Assembly: GCA_035628505.1 (NCBI GenBank)
Contig: DASPJR010000114.1
Span: 50,482 to 114,481, forward strand
Length of the DNA stretch: 64,000 nt
Direction of reading: 5' to 3'
DNA from: DASPJR01 sp035628505
GTDB lineage: Bacteria; Planctomycetota; SZUA-567; H5-PLA8
This document shows, piece after piece, positions 8,609 to 16,092 of the stretch; the stretch's first letter is position 1; each line of letters starts with the position of its first letter. The translations under genes and the position numbers were made by a program. The notes beneath the pieces were generated by a model. That model was not told the DNA's origin. It searched no databases and saw nothing but the letters and a program-made list of their open reading frames with translations.

Positions 8609-9622
8609 ATGAAGACATTGAATGTGGTTTTTTCGTCGAAGGACACAGTCGACGTTCGCAGCGAGCCGGTCCCGGACCTGCGCGAAGGGCAGATTCTCAT
8701 CCAGTCGCAGCGCTCGCTGATCAGCACGGGCACCGAGTGCATCTGCCTGCAGCAGAAATTTGTGCCCGGTACGCACTGGCATGAGTGGGTCCGCTACCCG
8801 TTTTATCCCGGATATTCCAACGTCGGCCGCGTGATTGAAGTGGGCGCCGGCGTGAGCGGCTTCCGCATCGGGCAGCGCGTGGCCACGCGCGAAGGCCATC
8901 GCCATTACGTTGCGGCAGATGCGGCCTCGGCGATTCCCGTTCCTGACAAGGTCAGCGACGAAGACGCAACATTCTTTGCACTCGGAAACATTGTTCAGAT
9001 CGGCGTGCGCGCCGCTGAGCACACCATGGGTGACTCCGTGGTCATCATCGGCCTCGGGCTGCTGGGGCAGCTGGCCGTGCAGTACACGCGCCTGATGGGT
9101 GCGCGCGAGATCATCGCCATCGACACGTCCGTGACGCGCCTGGAACTCGCCCGCAACAACGGCGCGACCACCACGCTGAACATGAGTGCTGAGGCCGCGC
9201 GTGAACACGTGCTGGAACTCACCGGCGGCCGTCTTGCCGATGTGGTGTATGACATCACTGGACACCCCGCCGTGTTTCCAATGGCGCTGAAGCTCGCGCG
9301 CAATTTCGGGAAAGTCGTGCTGCTCGGCGACGCGGGAAATCCTTCAGAACAGCGCCTCACTGCCGACATCATCGTTCGCGGGCTGCGAATCGTTGGCGCG
9401 CACGACCGCCATGCGCCGGCCGGCGTGAGCGAGTACACCTACTGGACAAAGGCAAACATGGCCGCTCTTTTCTTCAGCTACATTCAGCGCCGGCAGATGA
9501 ACATTGGAGCGCTGGTTTCCCACCGCTACTCGCCGCAGGATGCGCCCAAGGCTTATGAAATGCTCCTGAAGGACCGCGCCACGGCTATGGGTGTGATCTT
9601 CGACTGGAGCCAGCTCGACTAG
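8609..9622 (+). CDS. Zinc-type medium-chain alcohol dehydrogenase family oxidoreductase
   Basis: A 337-residue medium-chain dehydrogenase/reductase. The N-terminal GroES-like part has SLISTGTECICLQQKF and YPGYSNVGRVIEVGAGV; the Rossmann part has VVIIGLGLLGQLAVQYTRLM. The usual structural-zinc cysteine cluster is absent, as in the threonine-dehydrogenase-like or sugar-related subgroup with an STGTE motif. I chose the ATG at 8609 because GAAGGA lies 6 bases upstream; a 45-residue upstream extension looks non-coding. It is divergent from the PhyH gene, and a UDP-glucose dehydrogenase follows after 76 bases, so a role in sugar or natural-product oxidation is possible but unproven. Confidence 0.8.
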   Translation: MKTLNVVFSSKDTVDVRSEPVPDLREGQILIQSQRSLISTGTECICLQQKFVPGTHWHEWVRYPFYPGYSNVGRVIEVGAGVSGFRIGQRVATREGHRHYVAADAASAIPVPDKVSDEDATFFALGNIVQIGVRAAEHTMGDSVVIIGLGLLGQLAVQYTRLMGAREIIAIDTSVTRLELARNNGATTTLNMSAEAAREHVLELTGGRLADVVYDITGHPAVFPMALKLARNFGKVVLLGDAGNPSEQRLTADIIVRGLRIVGAHDRHAPAGVSEYTYWTKANMAALFFSYIQRRQMNIGALVSHRYSPQDAPKAYEMLLKDRATAMGVIFDWSQLD

Positions 9623-9664
9623 GCCAAAATGATTATGGCCGGAAGATTGCAAAGCACTCGCGAC

Positions 9665-9688
9665 CGGATGCATTTATGCATCCGTTTG
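9665..9688 (+). terminator. Perfect hairpin between dehydrogenase and ugd genes
   Basis: CGGATGCAT (9665-9673), TT, ATGCATCCG (9676-9684) followed by TTTG. It lies 43 bases after the dehydrogenase stop and 15 bases before the ugd start, so it may be a weak terminator, an attenuator or an mRNA stabiliser. Confidence 0.4.
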
Positions 9689-9698
9689 CGGGGGGCTT

Positions 9699-11000
9699 AT
9701 GCGAATCACAATTGTCGGTAATGGCTATGTCGGGCTCGTTGCGGGAATCTGCTTTGCAGAAAATGGTAACGATGTTGTCGGTTTGGATGTTGATGCTGAA
9801 AAAGTTGCGCGGCTCACGCGCGGCGAACTGCCCATCTTTGAACCGGGTCTGAGCGACCTCTTCGTTCAGAGTGTGCGCGCCAAGCGCCTGCGTTTTACCA
9901 CTGATTACGACGACGCGACCCGCCACGCAGAGGTGGTTTTTCTCTGCCTGCCCACGCCGCCAACCGATGACGGTTCGGCCGATACGCGCTACGTGATGAC
10001 CGCCGTTCGCGAAATCGCCAGGCGCATGGACGGCTACAAACTGATCGTTTCAAAAAGCACTGTTCCCGTCGGCACCTGCGCCAAAGTTGCCGCCGAAGTC
10101 CGCTCGCACTACAGCGGCCCGTTCAGTGTCGCCTCGAATCCTGAGTTTTTGAAAGAAGGAACCGCCGTCGAAGATTTCCTGAAGCCCGATCGTGTCGTTC
10201 TCGGTGTGACCGATGACCGCGCGTGGGATATTCTCAACGCGCTTTATCAGCCCTTCGTTCGGACCGGCGCGCCGATCCTGCGCATGGACCCGGCCTCGGC
10301 CGAGCTCACCAAGTACGCCGCCAACGCGTTCCTGGCGACGAAGATCTCGTTTATGAATGAAATCGCCGGGCTGTGCGAAAAAACAGGCGCCGACGTCGAC
10401 CTGATTCGCTCCGGCATCAGCAAGGATGCCCGCATCGGCAGCGCGTTCCTCTTTCCGGGCATGGGCTTTGGCGGCTCGTGTTTCCCGAAGGACGTGCGCG
10501 CGCTGGTTCAGTCCGCACGCGAAAACGGCGTGAGCATGAAAACGGTCGAAGCGGCGGCGTCCGTAAATGATTCACAAAAGCTGGTCATGCTGCCGAAAAT
10601 CCTTTCGCATTTCGGCGGCTCGGTCGCCGGCAAGAACATCGCTGTGTGGGGCCTTGCTTTCAAGCCGCGCACCGACGACATCCGTGAAGCTCCGGCCCTG
10701 GCGCTGATCGAAAAGCTGCTCGCGGCAAAGGCGCGCGTGCGTGCGTACGACCCGGAGGCCATGGCGAACGTTGCGCGCTACTTCAAAGGCAAAATCGAGC
10801 TTACCGATACGGCCTACGACGCGCTGCGCGATGCCGACGCGCTCGTAATTGCGACCGAGTGGAATCTCTTCCGCATGCCCGACTGGGAACTGATCCGCGC
10901 GTTGATGCGCACGCCGGCGATCTTCGACGGTCGCAACATCTACCGTCCCGCCTACGTGCGCGAACAAGGCTTCAGTTATTACGGCATTGGCCGCGCGTAG
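9699..11000 (+). CDS. ugd: UDP-glucose 6-dehydrogenase
   Basis: Oxidises UDP-glucose to UDP-glucuronate with two NAD+ and feeds polysaccharide synthesis. It is 433 residues, the usual length. The N-terminal Rossmann motif VGNGYVGLVAGICFAENG is present, as are CLPTPPTDDGSAD, KSTVPVGTC and the catalytic block FGGSCFPKD with the nucleophile at C261. The C-terminal WGLAFKPRTDDIREAPAL is the UDP-binding domain. The ATG at 9699 follows GGGGG at 9690-9695. The protein is distinct from the UDP-N-acetylmannosamine-type dehydrogenase at 40.8 kb. Confidence 0.95.
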   Translation: MRITIVGNGYVGLVAGICFAENGNDVVGLDVDAEKVARLTRGELPIFEPGLSDLFVQSVRAKRLRFTTDYDDATRHAEVVFLCLPTPPTDDGSADTRYVMTAVREIARRMDGYKLIVSKSTVPVGTCAKVAAEVRSHYSGPFSVASNPEFLKEGTAVEDFLKPDRVVLGVTDDRAWDILNALYQPFVRTGAPILRMDPASAELTKYAANAFLATKISFMNEIAGLCEKTGADVDLIRSGISKDARIGSAFLFPGMGFGGSCFPKDVRALVQSARENGVSMKTVEAAASVNDSQKLVMLPKILSHFGGSVAGKNIAVWGLAFKPRTDDIREAPALALIEKLLAAKARVRAYDPEAMANVARYFKGKIELTDTAYDALRDADALVIATEWNLFRMPDWELIRALMRTPAIFDGRNIYRPAYVREQGFSYYGIGRA

Positions 11001-11051
11001 GCGAAGTTCTCCGCCATGATAGCTCGCGTGACTGGCGCGCGAGCTTACGAA

Positions 11052-11375
11052 CTACTCTCGTCCACGCGGCGCTTGCCTCCCCGCATGTTCGTGCAGCGGA
11101 TAACTCTTGCCGCGGAATTTTAGAATAGTCCGCGGCGGCAAATTCATTTTCTTCAGCACCGCACGCAATTGCGCGAGCGCCTCGTCGAAGCGCGCGGCAT
11201 CGATCTCGAGCGTTGTGATCCACTGCCCGCTGCCGCCCATGCGATCGACGACGCGGCCGAGGCCGCTTTGAGCCAGTGCCTCGTCGAGCGGCGCTTCAAG
11301 CTCGTCGGCGCCCGCGACCGAGCAGTACGAAAGCGCGTACGTATCGATGATGATCTCGAGTTTCTCGATCGGCAT
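11052..11375 (-). CDS. Small protein of unknown function
   Basis: A 107-residue protein starting MPIEKLEIIIDTYALSYCSV. It reads as alternating strands and helices (SGQWITTLEIDAARFDEALAQL near the middle) with a basic C-terminal tail. I do not recognise the family. The ATG at 11375 is preferred because upstream sequence is a dispersed repeat. It lies downstream of the radical SAM gene on the same strand, separated by that repeat. Confidence 0.6.
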   Translation of the reverse strand: MPIEKLEIIIDTYALSYCSVAGADELEAPLDEALAQSGLGRVVDRMGGSGQWITTLEIDAARFDEALAQLRAVLKKMNLPPRTILKFRGKSYPLHEHAGRQAPRGRE

Positions 11376-11468
11376 GCCTATCTTTATGTCTTCGTGTCTT
11401 AGAGCCTTTGTGCCTTGGTGCTGAATCTGTTGCCGTTCAATCCGCAATCCGCGATCGCAAATCCGCAA
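11376..11468. repeat. Dispersed intergenic repeat, family A variant
   Basis: TCTTCGTGTCTTAGAGCCTTTGTGCC is a CTTTGTG-type arm, followed by CAATCCGCAATCCGCGATCGC and AAATCCGCAATA, a short tandem of AATCCGC units. It fills the gap between the radical SAM stop and the next gene. Confidence 0.45.
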
Positions 11469-11471
11469 TAA

Positions 11472-12662
11472 CTACATGGCTCCCATGCCGAAGAAGACCT
11501 GGTTCTTCAGGAAGCGGTACACCCAATAATCTTCCGGAATCTCCTCGCCAGGCAGATGCTGGCTGTTGCGCGGCGAAATATCATTGAGCTCTTTGAACGC
11601 TGTGCCGCGGCCGCTGTAATCTTTTGCGCCGCTCTCCTTGATGTAATCATGCAGCTGCTGCGGGTACTCGAGGATCACGCAGCCTTTCGTGCGCTCCTTC
11701 ACGAACTTCGTGAAGCCGCGCAGATACTGGCTTTCGTTGATCGATTTGTAGAGATCGCCGCCGTTGTCGCTGACGCGTTCTTTCGCGAACGACAGCGCGG
11801 GACAGATTTCGATGCTGCCCTGCGGCCCGATGTGATAGCCGAGCCCCACCGCCGCCGGACAGAACGCTTCGCCGCTCGCCGTCCAGTATGAATCGATGAT
11901 CAGAATCGGATGTTTCTTGCGAAGCTCGAGCAGGCGCCGGCGGAACCAGAGCAGCTGTTCCTTCTTCACGCAATATTCCGCGTGCATCTCGCTGCCCATG
12001 GGACGGTAGACGTAATACCAGATGTACATCGCGCCTTTTTTGATCATGTGCTCGATGTACGCGTCGCTCATGACCTCTTCCATATTGAGGCCGGTGGCGG
12101 TGCACGCGATGCCGAACAGGATGCCCGCTTTTTTCAGGCGCGTCATGCCATCGTCGCATGCGTCATAAACGCCTTCGCCGCGGCGCAGATCGTTCTGGCC
12201 TTTCCAGCCATCGATGCTGATCAGCGGCGTGACATTGCCGCACTCTTTGAGCTTGCGGACATTCTCTTCCGTAAAGAGCATGCCGTTAGTGATGGTCTGA
12301 AAATAACAGTCGGGGTGCTTTGAAAAAATATCCCAGATGCCTTTGTACATGTACGGTTCGCCGCCGAGCAGCGTGTAGTAATAGGCGCTGTGCTGCTTGC
12401 CGGTGTTGATGATGTTGTCGATGTCGGCCGGCGTCATGTAATACGCCGTGCCTTCTTTCTCGACCCAGCATCCGTGGCAGCGCAGGTTGCACGTATTGGT
12501 GAGCGCCACGAACATGAACGGGGGATAGAGCTGGTCGCTCTTCATGCGCTTCTTGTACGCCTGGATCGCGAGCATGCCCTTGAAGGCGTAGAGATACGCA
12601 GCCTTGAATGCCAGACGCGGGCTGAGCTCGGTGAGTCCTCGATAAGCGTAGCGCAACAGCAT
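11472..12662 (-). CDS. Radical SAM protein
   Basis: A 396-residue radical SAM enzyme. The [4Fe-4S] motif C58-NLR-C62-HG-C65 follows the strand FMFVALTNT, and the GGE-type SAM contact appears as YTLLGGEPYMYKG. The C-terminal half has scattered cysteines (EAFCPAAVG, IEICPALSF, KGCVILEY) that may bind an auxiliary cluster, as in SPASM-type proteins. The substrate is not recognisable and there is no peptide precursor beside it. The ATG at 12662 is preferred over upstream starts, which read through a simple TTTCTGGTCTCTGG repeat. Confidence 0.85.
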   Translation of the reverse strand: MLLRYAYRGLTELSPRLAFKAAYLYAFKGMLAIQAYKKRMKSDQLYPPFMFVALTNTCNLRCHGCWVEKEGTAYYMTPADIDNIINTGKQHSAYYYTLLGGEPYMYKGIWDIFSKHPDCYFQTITNGMLFTEENVRKLKECGNVTPLISIDGWKGQNDLRRGEGVYDACDDGMTRLKKAGILFGIACTATGLNMEEVMSDAYIEHMIKKGAMYIWYYVYRPMGSEMHAEYCVKKEQLLWFRRRLLELRKKHPILIIDSYWTASGEAFCPAAVGLGYHIGPQGSIEICPALSFAKERVSDNGGDLYKSINESQYLRGFTKFVKERTKGCVILEYPQQLHDYIKESGAKDYSGRGTAFKELNDISPRNSQHLPGEEIPEDYWVYRFLKNQVFFGMGAM

Positions 12663-13100
12663 GGTTTCTAGTTTCTGGTCTCTGGTTTCTGGTGCCGCTT
12701 GGCAAGCGGCGTTACGTCCGCGAGCCCTCTCCTTATATACGACGCGCCGCCGAGTTCCACACGCCTTCACTTTTGTAAAAAGTTGCACATGTTAGCTATG
12801 GAGCGCGGGCGTCCCGCGCCCGCCCTTCGCTGTTTCGCCACGCTCTCCTATGTGATGCAGGCTTAAATCTGTCCGAAAACGCACATGTGCAGAATCCAGG
12901 GATAAAATCTAATAGTGAACGTGCGAGCAACTCAAGCGAGCTCAAAAAGAACCGAACTCTGCCCTAAGATAGGACGCAGATCGATCCCGTTTCTTGCGGA
13001 CAAAATTCATAGAATTCCAAGAAAGATTCAGGCTGCAAAACAGGCTCAGCAAGAAACTTAGCCATCAGGTTGCGTAGTGTCTGAACTCGAGTTACCACTC
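12663..13100. other. Intergenic region, 438 bases, without a recognisable gene
   Basis: Next to the radical SAM gene is a short tandem TTTCTGGTCTCTGGTTTCTGG (12665-12690). GCGGGCGTCCCGCGCCCGC near 12807 can form a small hairpin. The rest is AT-richer than the genes around it and holds no conserved frame, tRNA or clear promoter that I can identify. It separates two minus-strand genes. Confidence 0.5.
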
Positions 13101-14387
13101 TCACTTCAACACCTCCCGCGCCAGATCTCCCGTGGGCCAGTCCTTCACCTGGTCGACGGCCTGATGCATGCGCGGGTCGATTAGTGCGGAGAGGTCGCCG
13201 TCTTTCGGCGAGCTGCGCGTGTTGAATAGCACGGCCCAGCTCAAGCCATCGTGGCGCCGTACCAGCAGCGTGGATGTTCCGGCGAGCGCGCCGTTGTGCC
13301 AGTGGTTCTCAAGCGTCTCGCCCTTCACTTTTCGCACCGACCAGCCACATGCATAAAACACCTTCTTTGGCTCGCCAGCCTCGGTGTGTCCTGCGGCTCC
13401 AGGCGGACGCGCAAACATCGCACTGAGGCTCGCCGCATTCAAGAGCGGCGTCGAATACGTGGGTTCCAGCGCGTTCGCAAACCGGGTGAGTTCGGCTGCC
13501 GTCGCGACCCACCCGCCATGAGCATCCATGGCCTCGACACAGAAGACGCCATACGGCAGCGGAACTTTTTTCGCGGGGCTGCCGAAGACACAATCGCCGC
13601 TGCCCGCTGCTACATATTTCACTTCACCGGGCACGCGATTGTCCAGTAGCGTCCGGCCGAGCTGCATGCGGCGGATTCCTATAGGAGCGAGAATTTTTTC
13701 GCGCACAAAAACGTCGTAAGGCTGCTTTGATACTTCCTCGATCACGCGGCCCAGAAGGCAATAGCCAAAGTTCGAATAGGCGTAACGTTCACCGGGAGCA
13801 AAATCGAGTTTCATGCCGGTCATGTACGTGATGATATCGGCCGGGCCCGGCGGCGATTCAATTTTCAGGCTCGCCGCGATGTGGCGCGCTTTGAACATGG
13901 GATCGCCGGATTTCTCGCGATCCCAGCCGCCGCGGTGCTGCAGCAGATGCAGCACGGTAATGTCATGCAGCCGCGGATCGGCAAATTCTTTGTTCCGCGT
14001 GAGCGGCAGCAGACTGAAGACTTTTGCATCCAGGCTCAATTTTCCCAGCTCAACGAGTTTGAAAATAGCCGCGGCCGTGACGGGTTTGGAGATGCTGGCA
14101 ATGCGGAAGAGCGACTGCGGCTGCACGCATTCGCCTGTGGCTTCATCAGCGCAGCCAAATCCGCGCGCGTAGACCAGCCGGTTGTCTTTGGTCACAGCGA
14201 GCGACGCGCCGGGAACTTTGTACTGTGTGACGAAATCAACCATCAGATTATCCAGCGGCTGCAGCGCTGGAGTTGAAACGCCGCTGACCTGAACACCGCG
14301 AATCGTTTCCTGCGCGAACAGGCGCGCAGAAAATGCTGAGCAAAGCAGACAGATCAGCGCTGAACACCAGCAGATTCGGGCGGGCAT
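13101..14387 (-). CDS. Secreted serine hydrolase of the beta-lactamase (class C / ABH) fold
   Basis: A 428-residue protein with a signal peptide (ALICLLCSAFSARLFAQE). The three active-site boxes of this fold are visible: SISK at residues 98-101 (SxxK), YSNFGYCLLG (YxN) and HWHNGALAGTS (HxG). Such enzymes are esterases, peptidases or penicillin-binding-like proteins, and resistance to beta-lactams cannot be inferred. The ATG at 14387 has AGGGGGA 6 bases upstream. It is divergent from the selenoprotein gene. Confidence 0.88.
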   Translation of the reverse strand: MPARICWCSALICLLCSAFSARLFAQETIRGVQVSGVSTPALQPLDNLMVDFVTQYKVPGASLAVTKDNRLVYARGFGCADEATGECVQPQSLFRIASISKPVTAAAIFKLVELGKLSLDAKVFSLLPLTRNKEFADPRLHDITVLHLLQHRGGWDREKSGDPMFKARHIAASLKIESPPGPADIITYMTGMKLDFAPGERYAYSNFGYCLLGRVIEEVSKQPYDVFVREKILAPIGIRRMQLGRTLLDNRVPGEVKYVAAGSGDCVFGSPAKKVPLPYGVFCVEAMDAHGGWVATAAELTRFANALEPTYSTPLLNAASLSAMFARPPGAAGHTEAGEPKKVFYACGWSVRKVKGETLENHWHNGALAGTSTLLVRRHDGLSWAVLFNTRSSPKDGDLSALIDPRMHQAVDQVKDWPTGDLAREVLK

Positions 14388-14536
14388 AAAGTCCCCCTGG
14401 ATCAGAGCGCTTGAGTGTACCGCGTAACACCGAGCGCGTCCTTAGAGGATTTCCCGGTTGCGCCTGGGCAAAATCGCTTTATCGCAGTTTGTCACTACCC
14501 TAAAACGTCCACTCAGGTGGTAAGGAGATTTCATCG

Positions 14537-15151
14537 ATGCTGCGCATACATCTTCTATCCGCATTTCTGATCCTGCTGTCCACCGGACTCTGCGCCGGGC
14601 AGGGCCGCGCCCGTGGCGAACGCTGGCCTGACAAACTGAAAGAAGGCGATGCCGCACCGGACTTCACGCTCAAGAGTCCGGATGGCAAAACCACATTTCA
14701 GCTTTCGGCGCACAAGGACAAGAAGCCGGTCGTCATCGTCCTGGGCTCGTACACGTGACCGCCTTTCCGGCTCCAGGCTGGAGCCCTCGAAAAACTTTAT
14801 CAGCAGTACAAAGATCAGGCTGAATTCATTCTCGTCTACATCAAGGAAGCTCATCCTGAAGACGGCTGGAAAGTGCCCGCGAATGACCGCGCCGGAATTC
14901 GCATCAAGCAGCCTGGAACAGAGGCCGAGCGGCAGGCCGTCGCGGCAACCTGCGTGGCCAAGCTGGAGCTGTCGATGCCTTGCGTGATCGATGGCCTGGA
15001 CAACAAAGTTGGCGAAACCTATTCCGGCTGGCCCGATCGACTGTACCTGATCGACAAGACCGGAACGATCGCCTACAAAAGCGGCCCCGGCCCAGCAGGC
15101 TTTAAAGTCGATGAGCTGGCCGCTCGCCTGAAGGCGCTCCTTGGAAAGTAA
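14537..15151 (+). CDS. Deiodinase-like selenoprotein (TGA at 14756-14758 read as selenocysteine)
   Basis: The frame runs 204 residues if the in-frame TGA at codon 74 is decoded as selenocysteine (U). The context VIVLGSYT-U-PPFR matches the iodothyronine-deiodinase active site (GSxTUPPF). The sequence after the TGA continues the same family: an EFILVYIKEAHPEDGW block with the conserved histidine and a C-terminal thioredoxin-fold strand PDRLYLIDKTGTIAYKSG. Before it are a signal peptide (LLSAFLILLSTGLCAGQ) and a redoxin-like APDFTLKSPDGK. AGGAG lies 9 bases before the ATG. A SECIS-like hairpin follows the TGA. Family knowledge points to a redox or reductive-dehalogenation chemistry; the substrate is unknown. 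The alternative is a nonsense-mutated Cys homologue, less likely given the exact Sec position. No sel genes lie in the window. Confidence 0.85.
14756..14795 (+). promoter_or_regulatory. Bacterial SECIS-like element directly after the TGA codon
   Basis: GGCTCC (14769-14774) pairs with GGAGCC (14780-14785) around the 5-base loop AGGCT. A lower stem TTTC (14764-14767) with GAAA (14789-14792) is possible across an internal loop. The apical loop starts 16 bases after the TGA and has G in its second position. Both fit the known bacterial SECIS pattern recognised by SelB (apical loop about 16-37 bases downstream with an early guanosine). Confidence 0.75.
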
Positions 15152-15228
15152 TTCTCGCTGAGCAGACAGCCGCATCCCGACACACGGACTCATGACGGTG
15201 TAGTGCAGAGAAGTCTGGAGAATGGCGG

Positions 15229-16035
15229 ATGCAACCCGGCGCGTCGATTCTGAAAGCTCTTGCTACGCTCGCGCTTGCTTCAGTTGCCTTCGCCGGCGAT
15301 GCCCCTCCCCCATTGCAGCCGACGCGCTCGTTTGCTCCCCCGCCCCGCATCGATTACCGCACGCCAGAGCGATCTTATGTCGAACACAAGGCGGCCGGCT
15401 GGACGGTGATGGTGGAACGCGAACTGGAAGAAAAACGTCCGGCCGTATCGGCTGATGCGTTGAAACGTCTCGACGTGAAGCTCGCCGAGTTCGCGGCGCT
15501 CATTCCCGAGGCCGCCCGAGAGCGTCTGAAAAAGATCCCGATCTTTCTGTTGATGGGCGCCGAGGCCACAGGTGGCGGGCGCGTCAGCGGCGCGGAGTAC
15601 TTCCAGAAGACGGCGCCGGATCATTACGCGTATCTCGATAAGCGCTGGGGCAGCTCGGTGGTGATTTATTCGGCGAAGAATTATCTCCAGCAGAATAATC
15701 ACTGGTCGGTGCTGCTGCTTGTTCACGAGTTCGCGCATGCCTGGCATCTGGAACAGTGGCGCGAGAAGCACCCGCCGATCTTTCAGGCCTGGCAGAACGC
15801 TGTGAAAGAGAAGCTGTACGAAAACGTGAAAGACCTGAACGGAAAGACACTCGAGAAGGCGTACGCCGCAACAAACCAGCTCGAATACTTCGCTGAACTT
15901 TCTTGCGCCTATTTCTGGCGGGGCGAATACGAACCCTTCGACCGCGAGCAGCTCCGCAAGCACGACCCGAAAGGCTTCGAAATGATCGAGGCAGTGTGGG
16001 GCATTACTAAAAAGCACGGCCATGATGAAAAGTAG
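15229..16035 (+). CDS. Secreted HEXXH putative zinc metallopeptidase
   Basis: A 268-residue protein with a signal peptide (LATLALASVAFAGDAP). The motif LLLVHEFAHAWHLEQW contains HEFAH (HEXXH) and NQLEYFAELSCAYFWRG further on supplies a possible third ligand glutamate, as in gluzincin-like secreted peptidases. EYEPFDREQLRKHDPKGF near the end recurs, from memory, in uncharacterised secreted metallopeptidases. The substrate is unknown. GGAG lies 8 bases before the ATG. It lies 77 bases after the selenoprotein gene and 57 bases before the TIR gene, all in one direction. Confidence 0.7.
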   Translation: MQPGASILKALATLALASVAFAGDAPPPLQPTRSFAPPPRIDYRTPERSYVEHKAAGWTVMVERELEEKRPAVSADALKRLDVKLAEFAALIPEAARERLKKIPIFLLMGAEATGGGRVSGAEYFQKTAPDHYAYLDKRWGSSVVIYSAKNYLQQNNHWSVLLLVHEFAHAWHLEQWREKHPPIFQAWQNAVKEKLYENVKDLNGKTLEKAYAATNQLEYFAELSCAYFWRGEYEPFDREQLRKHDPKGFEMIEAVWGITKKHGHDEK

Positions 16036-16092
16036 AGGAACGCCGACACAGGGTACGTAATATGGCATGGCTGAAATGTCCACAGGACCGCG

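Noticed and set aside
14537..14758. Two separate thioredoxin-like fragments (14537-14758 and 14873-15151)
   Set aside because: They are one frame interrupted only by a TGA at the deiodinase Sec position, with a SECIS-like hairpin after it; a single selenoprotein explains both better than a pseudogene or two genes.
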